Source: Aptenodytes patagonicus (taxonomy: Eukaryota; Chordata; Aves; Sphenisciformes; Spheniscidae). Taken from it: DNA of 64,000 nt. The notes below the pieces were generated by a model. That model saw nothing but the letters and a program-made list of their open reading frames with translations. It was not told where the DNA came from and did no database searches. Below, piece after piece: positions 1-13,400 of the stretch. Location of the stretch: the NCBI RefSeq assembly GCF_965638725.1, contig NC_134949.1, positions 42,870,151-42,934,150 on the forward strand. The letters are read 5' to 3'. The position numbers and the translations under genes are program-made. Numbering within the stretch: the stretch's first letter is position 1; each line of letters opens with the position of its first letter.

Positions 1-3000
1 AGCCAAACTCAGGGTGACTACGTGCTGGCAGTGTGATGCCTCCAAATGGTCCCAGGGGAGGTATTTCCAGAGGCAGGGAAATATGAGACAGTGGCTATCT
101 TAAGGTACCATAATAGTTTGATACTGTGAATTATTAATATCATAAATATTACAGATTATCAATACATCGAGACTGAACATAAAATGGAGTAGCAGAGCAA
201 ACCTCCCACCTGCCTTTGGGGTGGAGTTTGGCCAATTTCTGGCACGGCTACCTGCTACTGCAGTGGATTGGATCTGAAGAGCCAGCTCGTTCCTGGCTGG
301 GATCTGCCCCACCTGCCTTTAAGGACAACCCCTTCAACAATCATCCAGACCCCTGCATCAGAGCCCGCCACCCAGGCTTGCTCTAGAGTTGAAAAGGAGC
401 AGGTATTTTAGGAGCTGCGACCTGTCTGATCTATTTTAGACAGCTACTCTGGGATAAGACGTGTCATGTCCTGGAAGTGCCTATTTCACTCCGTCGCTAG
501 ACGTCTACATCTGCTCCGATGACTCCCACCCTGCAGTCAGCAGGCTCAGCTGTGTAAATGCAGCCCAGCTGACTACAGGAAAGTTTTGCTAGACAAACAC
601 ATTCCTCTCCATATATTACTATTGACATTCAATATACACAAGTATTTTAAAAATTTTATTTACTTTTGGGGGGGGTATTATTATTTACTTAGTTATATTT
701 TTGTTCAGAATCCCTAAATGGGTTTGGAGGGAGAATTTACGTTTGGATTTTTGAATTGCAAATATCAATTGAAATGCCTACTTGTTTAAGAATAAGTATT
801 TTTGCTGGAATCTGTCGGGGAACTGAGTTTCTTTCAAAAAAAAAAAATCAAGGTTTTTAATTATTGTGGCAGTTTGTACAGTTGTTTTTAGAAAACTGGG
901 ATTTTTTTTAAAAAAGATCTAATAATTAAGGGATTTCTAGCCCTGGTGCAAATTAAGTAAGCTGGCTCTGAGTGTTTGTGAGAATCCCAGTCACAGATTT
1001 TGGATCTTATTTTGACTGACACATCCTTTATTTCAGTATGGCAACAACTGAGAAAAAGCAAGATTTTTACATCGGTTGTCTTGGTTTTACACTGGTTACA
1101 GGAAACTCAGTTGCTGTTTCATTCATGTCTCATAAGCAATTAAAGGCCTGATTTGGAAAGCAGGTGCGATGCCTGCGTACGTTCCTGGGGTGACGTTACC
1201 TGTTCGTGCATTGGGATTCATGTTCCCAAATTCCGCAGAGCAAGCACATTTGGGAACATTGAGCTTGTATATTGAAGACCAGGCCCTGAAGGTGTACCAG
1301 TGCTGCCAACAGAAAGCCACAGGCAGTTTTTCTTGGAAAACAGAAGAGAGTGCGTGTGACAGGTTTCTCATTTCTGACTGTGATTGTGCCGCTTCCTTCA
1401 CCGCTGAAACACCAGCTCTGTCCCTAGCAGACAGCCACTATTTATTACATCTGAGCCTTGCCATTAATTTTGAGGTTTCAACGTTAATTTTGTTGGACTC
1501 ATTATGTTGCTTGAGGTGTTTCGAGGCGGTTCAGGCATACACGGCAATCTCTGGGCAGTGCAGACCTGCCCTCCCGTCCTTCCTCATCAGAGGAGGCGAT
1601 GCTTTAGTCCTGTATTCACGCAGGTAATCCCCACTCACCGAAGAAGTCCCGCTGAAGTAAATGGCAGCACCAGCACGAGTACAGATTTGTATAACCAGGC
1701 TGATCACTCTGGAAAATTTTGCCATCAAAGGAAAGACAGCTCTCTAGATTTCTGCTTTTCATATTCATGAAAGATGGCAGAACCACAGAAGAATGAAAGT
1801 AAACACCATGCATAATTTAACAAATATTCACCGCAGAAATATTTTTAAGATTACCTGCAGAAGTCCCAGAAAAATGTAAATAATTAATGTCTTGTGGTGT
1901 GGAAAACAACAGAGCCCTCAAGCAGTTTGCCGTGCTGACTGCTGGTGGTACTGCTCCAATGCAGCTGCACCAGTCGCTGGTACAGATTTTATTCTGACAG
2001 CGTGTTGTAGCTGTTTTCAGTGCCACGCTCGGGCTCACGAGCTCACCTGCAGCCCCGTTTCCACTGGCGGGCAGTACATCTGCTTTCTCCCTGTCCTGAG
2101 AGCCCAGCCATGTGTTTAGGAGAGTCGGGTTTAGGCTGGGTTTCCCTGGCGTCTGCCTCAGTGTTATTCCCAGCCAGCTGTTGTTTGCTGTGGCACTGAG
2201 TAAATGTTGCTAAATGCAACTTTTTGATGGGTTGGGATTTGGGGTGAAGGATGGATGGAAAAGAGTGGAAGTCCCGTTGGCATGCCACGTCTACCCACAT
2301 ATACCTGCTTTGAAATAAAAAGGAAAAATACAGAAGGCAGAGTATAAACCACCAGATATTAGCAGAGAGCAGAGGATTGGCAATACTGGTTGGGACTGGT
2401 ATTCCCTCGAGAGCAGTATCCTAAAAGCAGCTTAGACCAGCTGCTTCCAAGAAAGGACAAGAAACCTGGATGCTGCTATTACCAGATAGTTTCCTCCCCG
2501 CAAAATTTCTTCCATACCTGTATTAAATGAAGGGAGTGTTATGCCCTGAGGAATGTGTGTTTACACTTGTCTCAAAACTTGCATCTTTTAATCCCTAGCA
2601 AGCAATCATTTCCAACAACATGACTAGAAATAGAAAGCTTTTCTTAAACAGATGCGAAGATTCCTGCATTTCAGTCTGGATATATGATTTGATGCTCTTC
2701 CAGTTTCAAGTAGGCGAAACTAAAGACCCATAGTGAAATAAAGGCAACGAAAAGCAAGCAAAACTAGGCCAAAACAAAGCCAACAATCTCCAAGAATTTA
2801 ATTTCAGACACCGAAGAGGGAAGGCACTGTTAGGTGTTGCAGTCTGCAGGAGAGGCCATCATTGTTCCAGGCTGGGTTCATGCAAAGCCTCAGAGCCCTG
2901 GGAAGGCGGTTTGTTTTCTTCCCTCTCTCTATACCATGTAGATATGGCCTTTGAGTAACCTGGGCATGTAGCAGAAGAAATGTCAAGAGATCGAATTCAG

Positions 3001-3246
3001 TTTATTTTTTCTGGGAATACCCATCAAGCTGCAAGAAAGAAAAGGTCACTATCTTTTTGACAGGGTTTAAAAATGTCCCCCAGACGCTACAGCCAGTGCA
3101 AATGCATTTGCATTAAAAGATGCAGTGGTCCTAGTGGTGCTTCTCTCTCTGTTCTCTGAAGAGAAAAGCCAATTAGAAAAATTATCTACACTTTTTAAAT
3201 CCTAACTGCAACAAGTGTAGGCTTTTCTGTTCGCTTTTACTGTATC
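1..3246. other. Intergenic, no gene seen
   Basis: No exon chain, RNA gene or recognised repeat. The longest open frame (1,169-1,627, plus) has no family resemblance and overlaps frames on the other strand. A few A and T runs occur (for example 838-848). Confidence 0.6.
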
Positions 3247-3707
3247 TGTTGTGGTTTAACCCGGCTGGCAGCTGAACATCACACAGCCGTTCACTCACTC
3301 CCCGCCCCCTCCAGTGGGATGGGGGAGGGAATCGTGGGAAAAAAAAAGTAAAATTCATGGGTTGAGATAAAGACAGTTTAATAGGACAGAAAAGGAAGGG
3401 AAAATAATAATAATCACAATAATAATAATAATAATAACAACAACACACAAAGCAAGTGATGCACAATGCAATTGCTCACCACCCACCGACTGATGCCCAG
3501 CCAGTCCCCGAGCAGCGGTCACCCCTCCCCCGGCCAACTCCCCCCAGTTTATATACTGAGCATGACGTCATATGGTATGGAATGTCCCTTTGACCAGATA
3601 ACACACATCAGTGTGTTATCAACACTGTTCTCATCCTAAATCCAAACCACAGCGCTGTACCAGCTACTAGGAAGAAAATTAACTCTATCCCAGCCGAAAC
3701 CAGGACA
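3247..3707 (-). mobile_element. Solo LTR of an avian endogenous retrovirus (ERVL-like), minus strand
   Basis: On the minus strand it runs from TGTCCTGGTTTCGGCTGGGA to GGTTAAACCACAACA (TG...CA ends, 461 bp). It is flanked by a perfect 5-bp target duplication GTATC (3,242-3,246 and 3,708-3,712). Inside are a TGACGTCA CRE palindrome (3,563-3,570), a TATATAA box 7 bp downstream of it (3,548-3,555), and an ATTAAA signal (3,382-3,377). No internal retroviral genes lie alongside, so the provirus has recombined to one LTR. A 5-bp duplication fits class III (ERVL); family naming needs a repeat library. Confidence 0.9.
3402..3446. repeat. (AAT)n/(AAC)n microsatellite within the LTR
   Basis: Nearly pure AAT units turning into AAC/ACA units, lying between the LTR TATA and 3' end. 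The 41 kb copy has only a short ATT run at the equivalent place, so the expansion is specific to this copy. Confidence 0.85.
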
Positions 3708-3712
3708 GTATC

Positions 3713-6700
3713 GCAGGCACTCCAGCTGTTAGAAGAATGGCAATCACTGTGATAATTGTAGGAAATTTGATTTTACAAGGCATCTCTTTCAGGAATGGCT
3801 GCAGGTAAGTCCTCCAGAGCACCATTTAATCAAATGGTTGTAGCCATTAATTATTTTTCACTAGAAGCCAGATATATTTTAAAGAGCGAGATGCTGAATC
3901 CTGAACACTCCAAAAAACGGTGAACAAAAACTCCCCGGTTACTTGAAAACTGCCTTGAGTTACACAAATGTAATTAAAATTTCATTTTTGTTAAAAAAAA
4001 AAAGTAAATCATTATTCTTTTATAAAGACCTATTTTTTGATTAGAGAATCCAGTTTCTGCTTAGCACATTTAAGACTTCGACTGCGTTGAATGAAGTACT
4101 ATGGGTTCATATACAGCATCCCTCCCCTTAGCATTTCAGGGCTGTATGGGCACTGGGTGCAGGAGAGAGCAACACACCCCTGCGGGATCTTCCAGGCAGG
4201 CATTTCGGAGCCCTTTGCAAACATGACTCAATACCTGGAGGTGAGATCATTAGGTATTATTAGCGCTGTTGGTTTGTAACTGGCACAGAGAGACTAAGGG
4301 ATTAAGGATTGCGTCTCACGCCTCCTCCCTGTTGTGCATCGGGGTGAGACAGCACCCAAGCAGTACATCTCTATGTGTTTGCACAGCCCTCGGCTGCAGC
4401 TGTTGTCCCCAGCTCCTTCTCCAGCCTGGGCCATGCCCTCTCCAAAGGGAGAGGGGGCAGAGCCGTGCCCTTCCCTCCAGCCAAGCGTCTCAGCGTTGGC
4501 CGGTGGGGGCTGAGCAGTAGCTCCATGGGCAAGTGTGTGTGCACGTGAGGGAAGATGGAAGAACCCCCAGCACCTCACTGGGCTGGCGAGGAGGAGGAGG
4601 AGGCAGGAGCCAAACCTGACGTGTGAGGAGCTGCCCGATGGCTGAGTCGGAGCCCAGATGCGATGAATCACCCCAGCCACGTGATTCGCAGCCCTTCTTG
4701 TCTTCAAGAGGAGCACAGCTGGTCCAAAAAATTCCCATCCATGTTTTATATGGCAACAAGAGCCAGTTTTTCAAAATATGCTTGGTTTCTCCAGGTTTTG
4801 TCAATGAGCTCAGCACAGATTGATGGTTTCCTCTGTGCCCTTGAGACTGACGCAGGTCCCCCACTCCCACTGCTCCTTCTCCGTGCAACGGGAGTCACCG
4901 GTTTCCTTATGTCCCAGGTGTGTGAGCAGGCTAAGAGCATGGAAACCCGGGCTGGCAGTGAAAATGCAGGCAAGTAACCACTCTCGAATCCAAATGGCAA
5001 AGAAGGGCTCTTTCTCCAGAAACCATTCGGCTGCAAAGAAACCAGTCCTACTGCAAGCCCCTGCCAGGGAGGTGCAAGTGAGCTTCGGCATACGAAGAGC
5101 ACAGCTCCCCTGGGAAAAGGCTTTTTCTGTAATTCCCACCTCATCCATGTTTTTCTTTCAGCGTCTATTCACTGTTAATTATTGTTTCAGACTCTACCCA
5201 CTTCTCTTGTCTTTTTTCCCCAGGCAATTGCTGTGAGGCACTTGAAGGTTAATGGGCCATGTGTTTATTTTTAGCTCTGCATCTCTTTAACATGGGAGAA
5301 CCTGGCTGATGGCAAAATAAGCGCCTCTAGCCAGCATGAGCATTTTCTACCTCCAGTGCCCTTCCAGATATTATTTAATAATTTTTTTCAATTAAGTGAC
5401 GGCAAATACCCAGTGACCTGCTGCACAAGACGCGACACGTGGACTCTTGCATCTCTATGACAGGCGCCTGCAGGTAGGGACTGCCTGGAAGGGCAGAAAT
5501 GCTTCCAGCAAATTATGATGCACCAGCTTCACCTCTGCTGCGGGTGCACAGAAACAGCAGAAAATGGAAGAACACTCCAAAAAAGACACCACTCCCCTGT
5601 ACAAATCGTAAACTCCTCCCTCCATCCCAGCTGGAAGGACAGGGCGCTTCATGAAAGCCACATTGGCACTGAAGCACCCCAGAAAACGTGAAACTGTACT
5701 GAAGGTCTAAACAGTGGTGATGGAGGGCTGGGACAAAATGCTCGCACAGACATGGGGACAGCCCTGAATAAGCCCGTGGCCTTCTAAGTAGAATTTGCCA
5801 GACAAAAGCATCCTCCTGGCCCGGGCTCTAGTGTCTGAAACAGCTTGTATGCTGGCACTGCGGGGTGGTGCAGAGCCCACAATTCTAGGGAGGGACCTGG
5901 AGACGGAGCTCAAAACCAACGACCATAACCGAGATGCACACACTCTGGCGCAAGCCATGAGATGTCCCAAAAAAGGGAGGGACCAACCCGAAAGCAAAAA
6001 GTATCTTCAGTAACTTCAAGTCACACACAGGAGTGCCAAGTGCCAGAATTAGTGGTATTGGGGCAGAAAGAAAAGCCAGGAGCAGTAGAAGTGGGTAAAA
6101 CTCACTTTGCGTTACAGTGACTACACGGGATAGTGTAGGATCTCGGGGTGGAAATCATCGGATGGACTGCAGATGTTTCTAGGGCATGATTCATCTCACC
6201 CCAAAGGAGATGTCAGCGTTCAGTCAAAGGAATTTTACCAGTTCTCAATCACAAGACTGCAAAGGTGCATCCCTTTGGCGTCACAAGGGAGAGCCACCAG
6301 AGTGGTTCAGTGACCGGTGATTGTAGGGAAAAAAAGGTAACAAACACACCCCCAAAAAAGAGTATGTTGTTAGCCGCTGCCCATGGATAGAGACAGATCT
6401 GGTAAGCTACAATAATACCAGGTATATAATTCTGTATGATGGGACACAACCCTGCAAAAAATTGTCTCAATGGTTACCACTGAGAGGCCAAGGTGGCACA
6501 TTCCCAGCCCCTGTAATGGGTGTATGGGAAAGTTCGCAGTGCTAAATGGGACTTTTTTCAAAGGCATCAGGATGTTCATTCAAAGGAGCTACAGGAAAAG
6601 ATGTTAAAAAGGTTGAATCTGGGCCTTTCCATTTAGTTTAATTTAATTCCTTTAATTTTCTTAAGGAATTGAGAAGTCTAAGGAAAGAACCAGATATATT

Positions 6701-9700
6701 TTATACTGGTCTTAGATGAACAACATTACTGATAAATTGTGGAGGCTTATTGTGCATGCAGAAGAGCCTAGGGAGGTAGAACAGGCCTTTCTGAGCAGTG
6801 GCTGGGCAAAACCACACTTACATTCTGGCTTTTTATTTTTCAGGAGCTAGTCCTTGCCGAGGCCCTCTTGCGTGGCGGTTCTTGCTGTTACTGGTACCGG
6901 CATGGCCAGCCTGGCAGGCAGGCACAGCTGCAAGGGGCTGGAGAAGGTGAGAGGAAAGGTGATGTGTGGGGGGAAGGTGCTGGAGGAGGATGGTGAGAAG
7001 CAGCTGGGTGTTCATGCCCTGGATAAAGGCGCCCCGGGGGTGATACCACCAGTGCTGAAGAACCGGGATGCTGGGGCTTCAGAGGAGACTCAGGATGGCC
7101 CAGAGGTCTCAGAGCTGGTTTGTTCGTAATTAGTGGGTATGTTGTTTGTATGCAGTTGGAGTTCTTCGTGAAGTCCACATGGGCTGCTAACTGCTGTTGT
7201 GGGTGTGTGTGAGTGAGGACAATGTGATGAGCTGAGAGATGCTCTCTGAAGAGCCGCTGGATGTTGCAGGTACGGTTGTGTTCAGCCTTGGTCAGCCGGG
7301 ACTGACACCAAGGTGGAGCCGGGGTGCCTGCTGGCTCGCAGCCTGAGCCGCAAAGCTTGCCTTACCGAGGGGTGGGCACAGGACAGGAGGGGCATCGTCC
7401 CCCATGGAAAGAGCTGCAAGCTTAGTGCCTGGCCTCCTTTGGGGGCAAAAGGAGATGGTGTCCAACTGCAGGAGCTTTCACCTCTCCTCTGAGCAACTAG
7501 GCATTTGCAGGCTGCTGTTTGGCCTTTGTATTTTTAACTCATTTCGATTCTTTTTGAGGGTCTTTTCAGAACCGGCTGGCACGTACGGGGTACCTGGAGT
7601 GGCAGGTCTGACGCAGCAGTGGCTTGGTCGCTGAGGCATGAAAGCGGGAGAGGCACCTTTGGCACTGCACCTTTCCCTGGTGTCGCAAGGGAACAAAGCT
7701 ACTTGTCCCCCCTCCGCCCTCGTCCGCTCCACCGCCCTGAGGACTACACCAATGCCTTGCAAAACGGCCCGTCTGCAGCCTGAGGAGGGGTTGTGCACCG
7801 GGTTTAGGAGATTGCTTGCCTGTCCAATTGTCAGAAACACAAAAAGCTCCACAAAGTCAATATATGTGAATGCTAGTTTTATCTCCCTGAAAACGCATGC
7901 TGTGTGAAGGGCTCACCAGCTGCACAGTTTCCCTGACGACTGTTTAATGTGATGTTTTGACTGGGGCTGCGATGGGTGGCACCTTTTAGTGCCCTTTTAG
8001 TGGCCACGTCTGCCATGGTCCACGCTTGAATCTTCTACTTTGGAAGAAGTGTGTGATCTTGGCACACGCTAGTGTGACACCAGGTTTTCCGTAGAGCTGC
8101 ACCCACTCACGCCCGAATTAAGGACCTGTATAGCTTAATGAAGTGGAACAGGGCTTATTCCTGCAGTGTTGCGGTCGCTGTTCAATGTAGAGCATGAATT
8201 TTGGCCAACGGGTCACTCTTCTTGGGCTCACATTTATTTTATACCCTGCTTGGTGTGCACAGTGCTTTTAAATCTCAAGGCTTTTCCTGATGGCTTCCTA
8301 GACTAGTTTTCACATTGACCTGGGGTCTGCAGTGCCAGAACTGACACCGCCACAGCCTTCTCTAAAGGACTTCCAAGACATTTCCTACACCACACATGGT
8401 CCCCTGCCAATGACTTACCCAGCAGGTAGGGGCAGCAACGTAGCTTTGCTGGGCTATAATTTAGCAGCCCGATCACATGAAATACGCAGCTCCCAAGGCT
8501 GATTTTCTAGCCCTGGCACCTTGCTGATTGCACAGGCAAAACCTGTAGATGAAGGCTGTATGCCTCACTACCTCTTTGCAGAACAGTGACGCAGCGGTCT
8601 CCCGTGCAAGCGGCAGGAAAAGCAGGAGCCAGGGCTGCTCCTGAAGGCAGGGTTCGGCTCGTGCTTTGCAGGTCACCCGGGGACTGGGCAGCAGCTGCAA
8701 GGAGAAACACCTTCTGGTGAGCTCCGCTTTCGACAGGCAGCTCCGCGTGGTTATCTTTGGTTTTGAAGGACTTTCTTCAAAGCAGGCAGCAGGAAAAACG
8801 CCACCTGTGGCTCAGATGCTCCTGGCTTCCTCCTAGCCTTCCCTCAGCCCCACTCCCGGAGTGAAATCTGGAGGAGGGCAAGGATCACCTCTCTCTTTTC
8901 ACATCAGTAATGAAGCGCAGAAAGATAAAGGGACAAGCCCTGGGACTGCACCCAGGAGAGGCCAGGGCAGGGGACCAGGGCTTAGCCTGGGGCAGAGGTG
9001 CTGAGCTGCAGAGATGCGGAGGTCACCTCTCCTGCCATGGAGCTGGACGAGGATGGGTGAGCAAGCCCCATCCATTTTTGTTCCTCCAGTTGTGACATTT
9101 TAATAATGCATGATTCAGGAAAGTGCTGCATACAGCAATTACTCATAAAGTCCATCCAACTCATGTGTGAATGAAGACCGAAATATTAAGTTTGCCCTTA
9201 GCCCTTAATAAGGAACAAGTTGAGTCCCATTTGGATCATTGATTTCAAGTGAGAGTTCAATACCAAAATGCTTTTGACATATTTGCCAGCTCTGTAGTTT
9301 GTAGAAGCTATTTGCTGTCGCTGCATTTTCAATTTGTCTCCTGACTCTGGGAGCAGAGTTGGCAGGTGCGATCTCAGAGAGGGGGACATCTCCAGTTAAC
9401 TGACGGCTGGTGGCTGGCCTCCGGGATGACAAGGTGATGAGTTTGGCTCTTAGAAGATGTCGGGAGCCCCTGTTTCATAGCCAGCCTCTCTGGGGAAAGC
9501 ACAGGGACTGGCAGGAGAAGGACAGGCATTCATCCACTCCTGTCACTCCGCCCCATTTCACATTTCAGGGGTCAACACATATGCTAGGAGGACCTGGGTG
9601 CAAGTTCATGACGGGACTTGAGATTGAATATAAAGCCTTTCTCAGTCCAGGGGGCATATATCTCACTGAATTGGATGGCTTTTGATCACGTTTTGGGTCC

Positions 9701-10344
9701 ATACAACTCCATTAGCTTGTGAAACCTTACTAAGCTGGAAACTCTTCTCTGGTGGAGACCAGTTCATTCTGTGAAAGCTATTTTGCAAAATTTTGCAGTG
9801 CATTTTATGCCTTTTTTTCATTTTGGAGCAGGAGAACTCCATGCCAGATGCTCTTTCATCTTTGTGCTTTCCTTCCCTGCAGTTGACAGTGATTCAGATC
9901 CACTGAGGGCAGAAAAGCCACCCAAGAACTTAGATTTTGAAACATAATGCTTAGTAATTAAATAAAAACTTGCACAGAGATTAGCCAATTTCCTGTGATT
10001 AATACCAACCCATAAGTTTTATTAATGAGCATTTCAACCAAGGAATGCATTTTCTAAGCCTATAAAGTATCCGCTATATTTTCCTGAGTTCCTTCATAGT
10101 CTTATAATTATAAAAGCCCGATGTGTTTTTATCTCTACAATGTAATTGCCAGTTGGGATCAGGAAGGAATGTATCCTTATGTCATATAGATATGTACCAC
10201 TATTCCAAGAGCATTACAGCGTGGGGTTTTTTGTCTTCTGTGGCTTCAGAAATAGGTCACTGCTGAAGCAATATGAGACCATTGGCAAATTCTGGTGTTA
10301 CAGTTTATGCACTCCTGTACGATCTGGGGATCTGATATGACTGG
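3713..10344. other. Intergenic, no gene seen
   Basis: Mixed-composition DNA with moderately GC-rich patches (4,380-5,120; 6,850-7,120) that produce overlapping short frames on both strands. None has a recognisable domain or conserved splice pattern. Confidence 0.6.
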
Positions 10345-10429
10345 GGACATCCTCATTGCAGGGCGGTTGGACTAGATGACCTTTAAAGGCCGCTTCAAAC
10401 CCAAACTATTCTATGATTCTATGATTCTA
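10345..10429 (+). mobile_element. CR1 LINE 3' end stub
   Basis: Matches the CR1 3' end: GGTTGGACTAGATGACCTTT, then a short variable region, then TTCTATGATTCTATGATTCTAT. Only the last ~85 bp remain, typical of severe 5' truncation. Confidence 0.88.
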
Positions 10430-13400
10430 TCCTGGCCTCTGGATCAGTGACATCTTGGTCCTTACTCCCAAATTTGGTCTATTTTGCTGACGATTAGGAC
10501 AATATGCTGGAAGTTTTCGCAGGGGTATGTTTGTGCCACCAGGCTACTTCTCAGGGTCACTGCAAAAGGAAAGCCAGCATTGCTGCAGGCTTTGACTGAT
10601 GGTGACTAAGTACGATACCACCTCAGAAACACAAAAGTGAAGGAAGACATTCACACATGAGGTGTTGGCCCCTCTATGGCAGTAAGACGAGGGCTTTCCC
10701 AGGGAGGGTGAGAAGGTGTGTGGCTCCTTGGAGCCACGTGAAGACAGGGAGAAGGAGAGGGCACGTAGCACTGCAGAGACCAGCACCCTGTGGCAGAGGG
10801 GACTGAGCTGGGGAAGGGAAAAGCACCATCTTCTTTTTGGAGTTACGAATTAATACATCAGACCCCAGGCAGGGAGATGCATTGCTTGCAAGGCCCCCGC
10901 GCATGTGAGTTTGTGCAAAGGGACAAATGATGATTGGGACAACAGGATGCCAAAGAGGCTCTGCCAGCTACGTTGCATGTCCTTTGTGCAGGGCCACCTT
11001 CCCAGGGCACAGATGTGGGGCTGCAAAACCATGTGTCAAATGCTGGAGCATAGCCCACCCGCACAGCCCAGTCGCCCAAGCCAGTGCACAGTCCCAGCCA
11101 TGTGGGGAGCAGGCCATTTTGCAGGGGCAGCGGTGCAGGCACAGGTTGGTGGGGGATGTACCTCTGGGACATTCGTGGAGACGGTGCTCTGAGGGACCAG
11201 CACAGGGAGACGTAAAGGCAAAGTGTGAAGAAGGTTCTTTGCCGCCCGAGAAGTGCACCCACCTCCAGTTCCTCACCACCTTTCAACTGGAAATGAGCAT
11301 TATTTAAATGGTTTGAAGGTGCTGTAAAATAATTTCCCCAAACTGAAGAGTCAGGCGCTGAAGAGCACTTTGTGATTAATAAATGATGTGACAAAAAGGA
11401 AGAAGAGTGAGTACACAGGCGCTTCCTCCCCTCACACGCAGAGCAGGGCAGAGCTCTTCCCTGCCACCTCCTCACAACCTCTTTACCCTTTCGAGTTTAT
11501 AGTCATATAACTATGTACCCTATACTCTAGTATACCCTATAGTCTAGTTTGTATGGTCTTCTCAGTTACTGCTTCCATGCTCCTAGCCCTTGACCAAAAC
11601 ACACTGCCCAGCCTGACCCACCTTTGAGATAATTTATTTACTCTTTTTTCACAGTGCTGGGTCTTGGCAAACCACGTTTGGCCAATTGCTGAGTGCTTTT
11701 TTGTCCCTCTGCACAGAAATGAAAGGGGGGCACGGCACTCGTTGGGCCCACTCCCACAGCCCCCAAACACATGACTACTCCCGCTGCCTTCATGTAAATG
11801 AAAACCGCAGGATCAGAGCCTTAAGGGCTAGAAAATATTCTAGCGTCAATATTTATTCGTTCTCATTTGGCAACTCAGCTTGCACTTTCATAAATAACTG
11901 CTGAGAAGGAGGCAGCGGGCAGGAGTGCTTGGGGAGGGTGAGCGAGAAGCCAGTGGGAAGGAAGGGGCGGACGGGACTAGTGGCAGGAGCTCCTAACTCC
12001 AAACCTCGAGAATATCAAGCGATATGTGCTGCATGTCAGAGGCAAGTAACAGGCGAGGAGACAGGAGTGGTTTTAATTTAACAGGGAAACTTATCATTTT
12101 TGCAAAATGCTGCCTGTAATGTTTTGCCTCTTTGCAGCACAAGTGGCGTTTGTGGCTGGACAGAGAGAGCTCAAGCATTTGCAAGTCGCCGGGTAGGAAC
12201 AAAACGTCTCTTCTGTTCCTCCCAAGCGCCCGACTGCCTGGGGAGCAGCCATCCCCTGTACACATTGAGCCAAAGTCAATGGGAATCCGACATTGTGGGT
12301 CTGCTTCCCCAGGGATGCCAGCACCCTTTTTGCAGCAGCATGGCTCCGTTTGTGGCAGCTGGGCACGAGCTGCCTGGCACCAGCAGCGGTGCGGCGGCAC
12401 CGGAGCAGTGCCGGGACGCCCGGCTTGTTAGCCCCCGCACAGCACCGGGGGCAGGAGCTCTGCTCGCTTTGTGGAGCAGAGCGGCCTGCCAACATCAGAG
12501 TCGGTGCGCGGGTAGAGCAAGGAAAAGGCGATGTGGACACCTCCCCACTCCCCATCTGATTTGCCTACTTAGATTGCAAACTCTTTGGGGTAGGGGTCAT
12601 CACTGGAACACAACCCCGGTACAGTTGGAATTGGAGAGAACCCAGTAACTACAGGAGAGATTCATTCTCTGGAAAGTTCGTTGCTGGACGCTCATCTCCT
12701 TTCTCCTTAGGTGATTCATTATTAATGGTCTCTACATGCCTTTTTCAGCAGTCCCTTTTAAGTTCAGTTACACACTTCTTCATTTGTAGAGAAAGAGGAG
12801 CTGAATGAACATGTCACCAGCTTGTCACTTTTTCATTCCTCTCTCTGCCTCTGCCCTTCCTTTAATAGTCTGAACCAATTTTAGAAAAGTCTCCAATGCC
12901 ATTGATGATCCATTGCCTCTGAGAACTAGAGAGCTAGCTAACAGTCAACGTGGGCACGCTGCTCGCTGCAGGGAGTCACTACCGAGGAAAGAATGGTACT
13001 AGCACAGGCAGCATTGGTGCAAAGCTGATGTGTGTTGTACGTTCTGCTGCAGCTGCTTCAAAATTCCATTTTTAGTCCTTTTATTTTTAACTAGATTAAA
13101 CTGACAGATCCCACACCTTTTAAAGAGATATTTTAGGCTGCACTGAATGCAGCTATCGCATATAGAGGTACTGAATACGCAATGAGAGAAACAGGATGAA
13201 TTTTTAAAGCTCTGGTGTCCTGCAAAGAGAGAACTTGCGATCTGCCTCAGTGCGCTTCACTCGCGCAGCCCAGCGCTGTGCTCAGCCCGGCCCTCGGTCC
13301 AGGCAGCGACAAACCTCATCCTCGCTGCAAGGAAGAAGAAACGAGGGGTGTGAGCTCAGGCGTCCCCCACAGCTGCCCAATGGGTCCTCGTTTTGGCTAA

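Noticed and set aside
1169..1627. 152-codon plus-strand open frame
   Set aside because: No family resemblance, no upstream promoter or poly(A) evidence, and frames of similar quality overlap it.
10858..11475. 205-codon minus-strand open frame
   Set aside because: Overlapped by frames on the other strand, Cys/Pro/His-rich random composition, no domain, no splice context.
12100..12648. 182-codon plus-strand open frame
   Set aside because: Shares its bases with 135-153-codon frames on the opposite strand; no recognisable protein.
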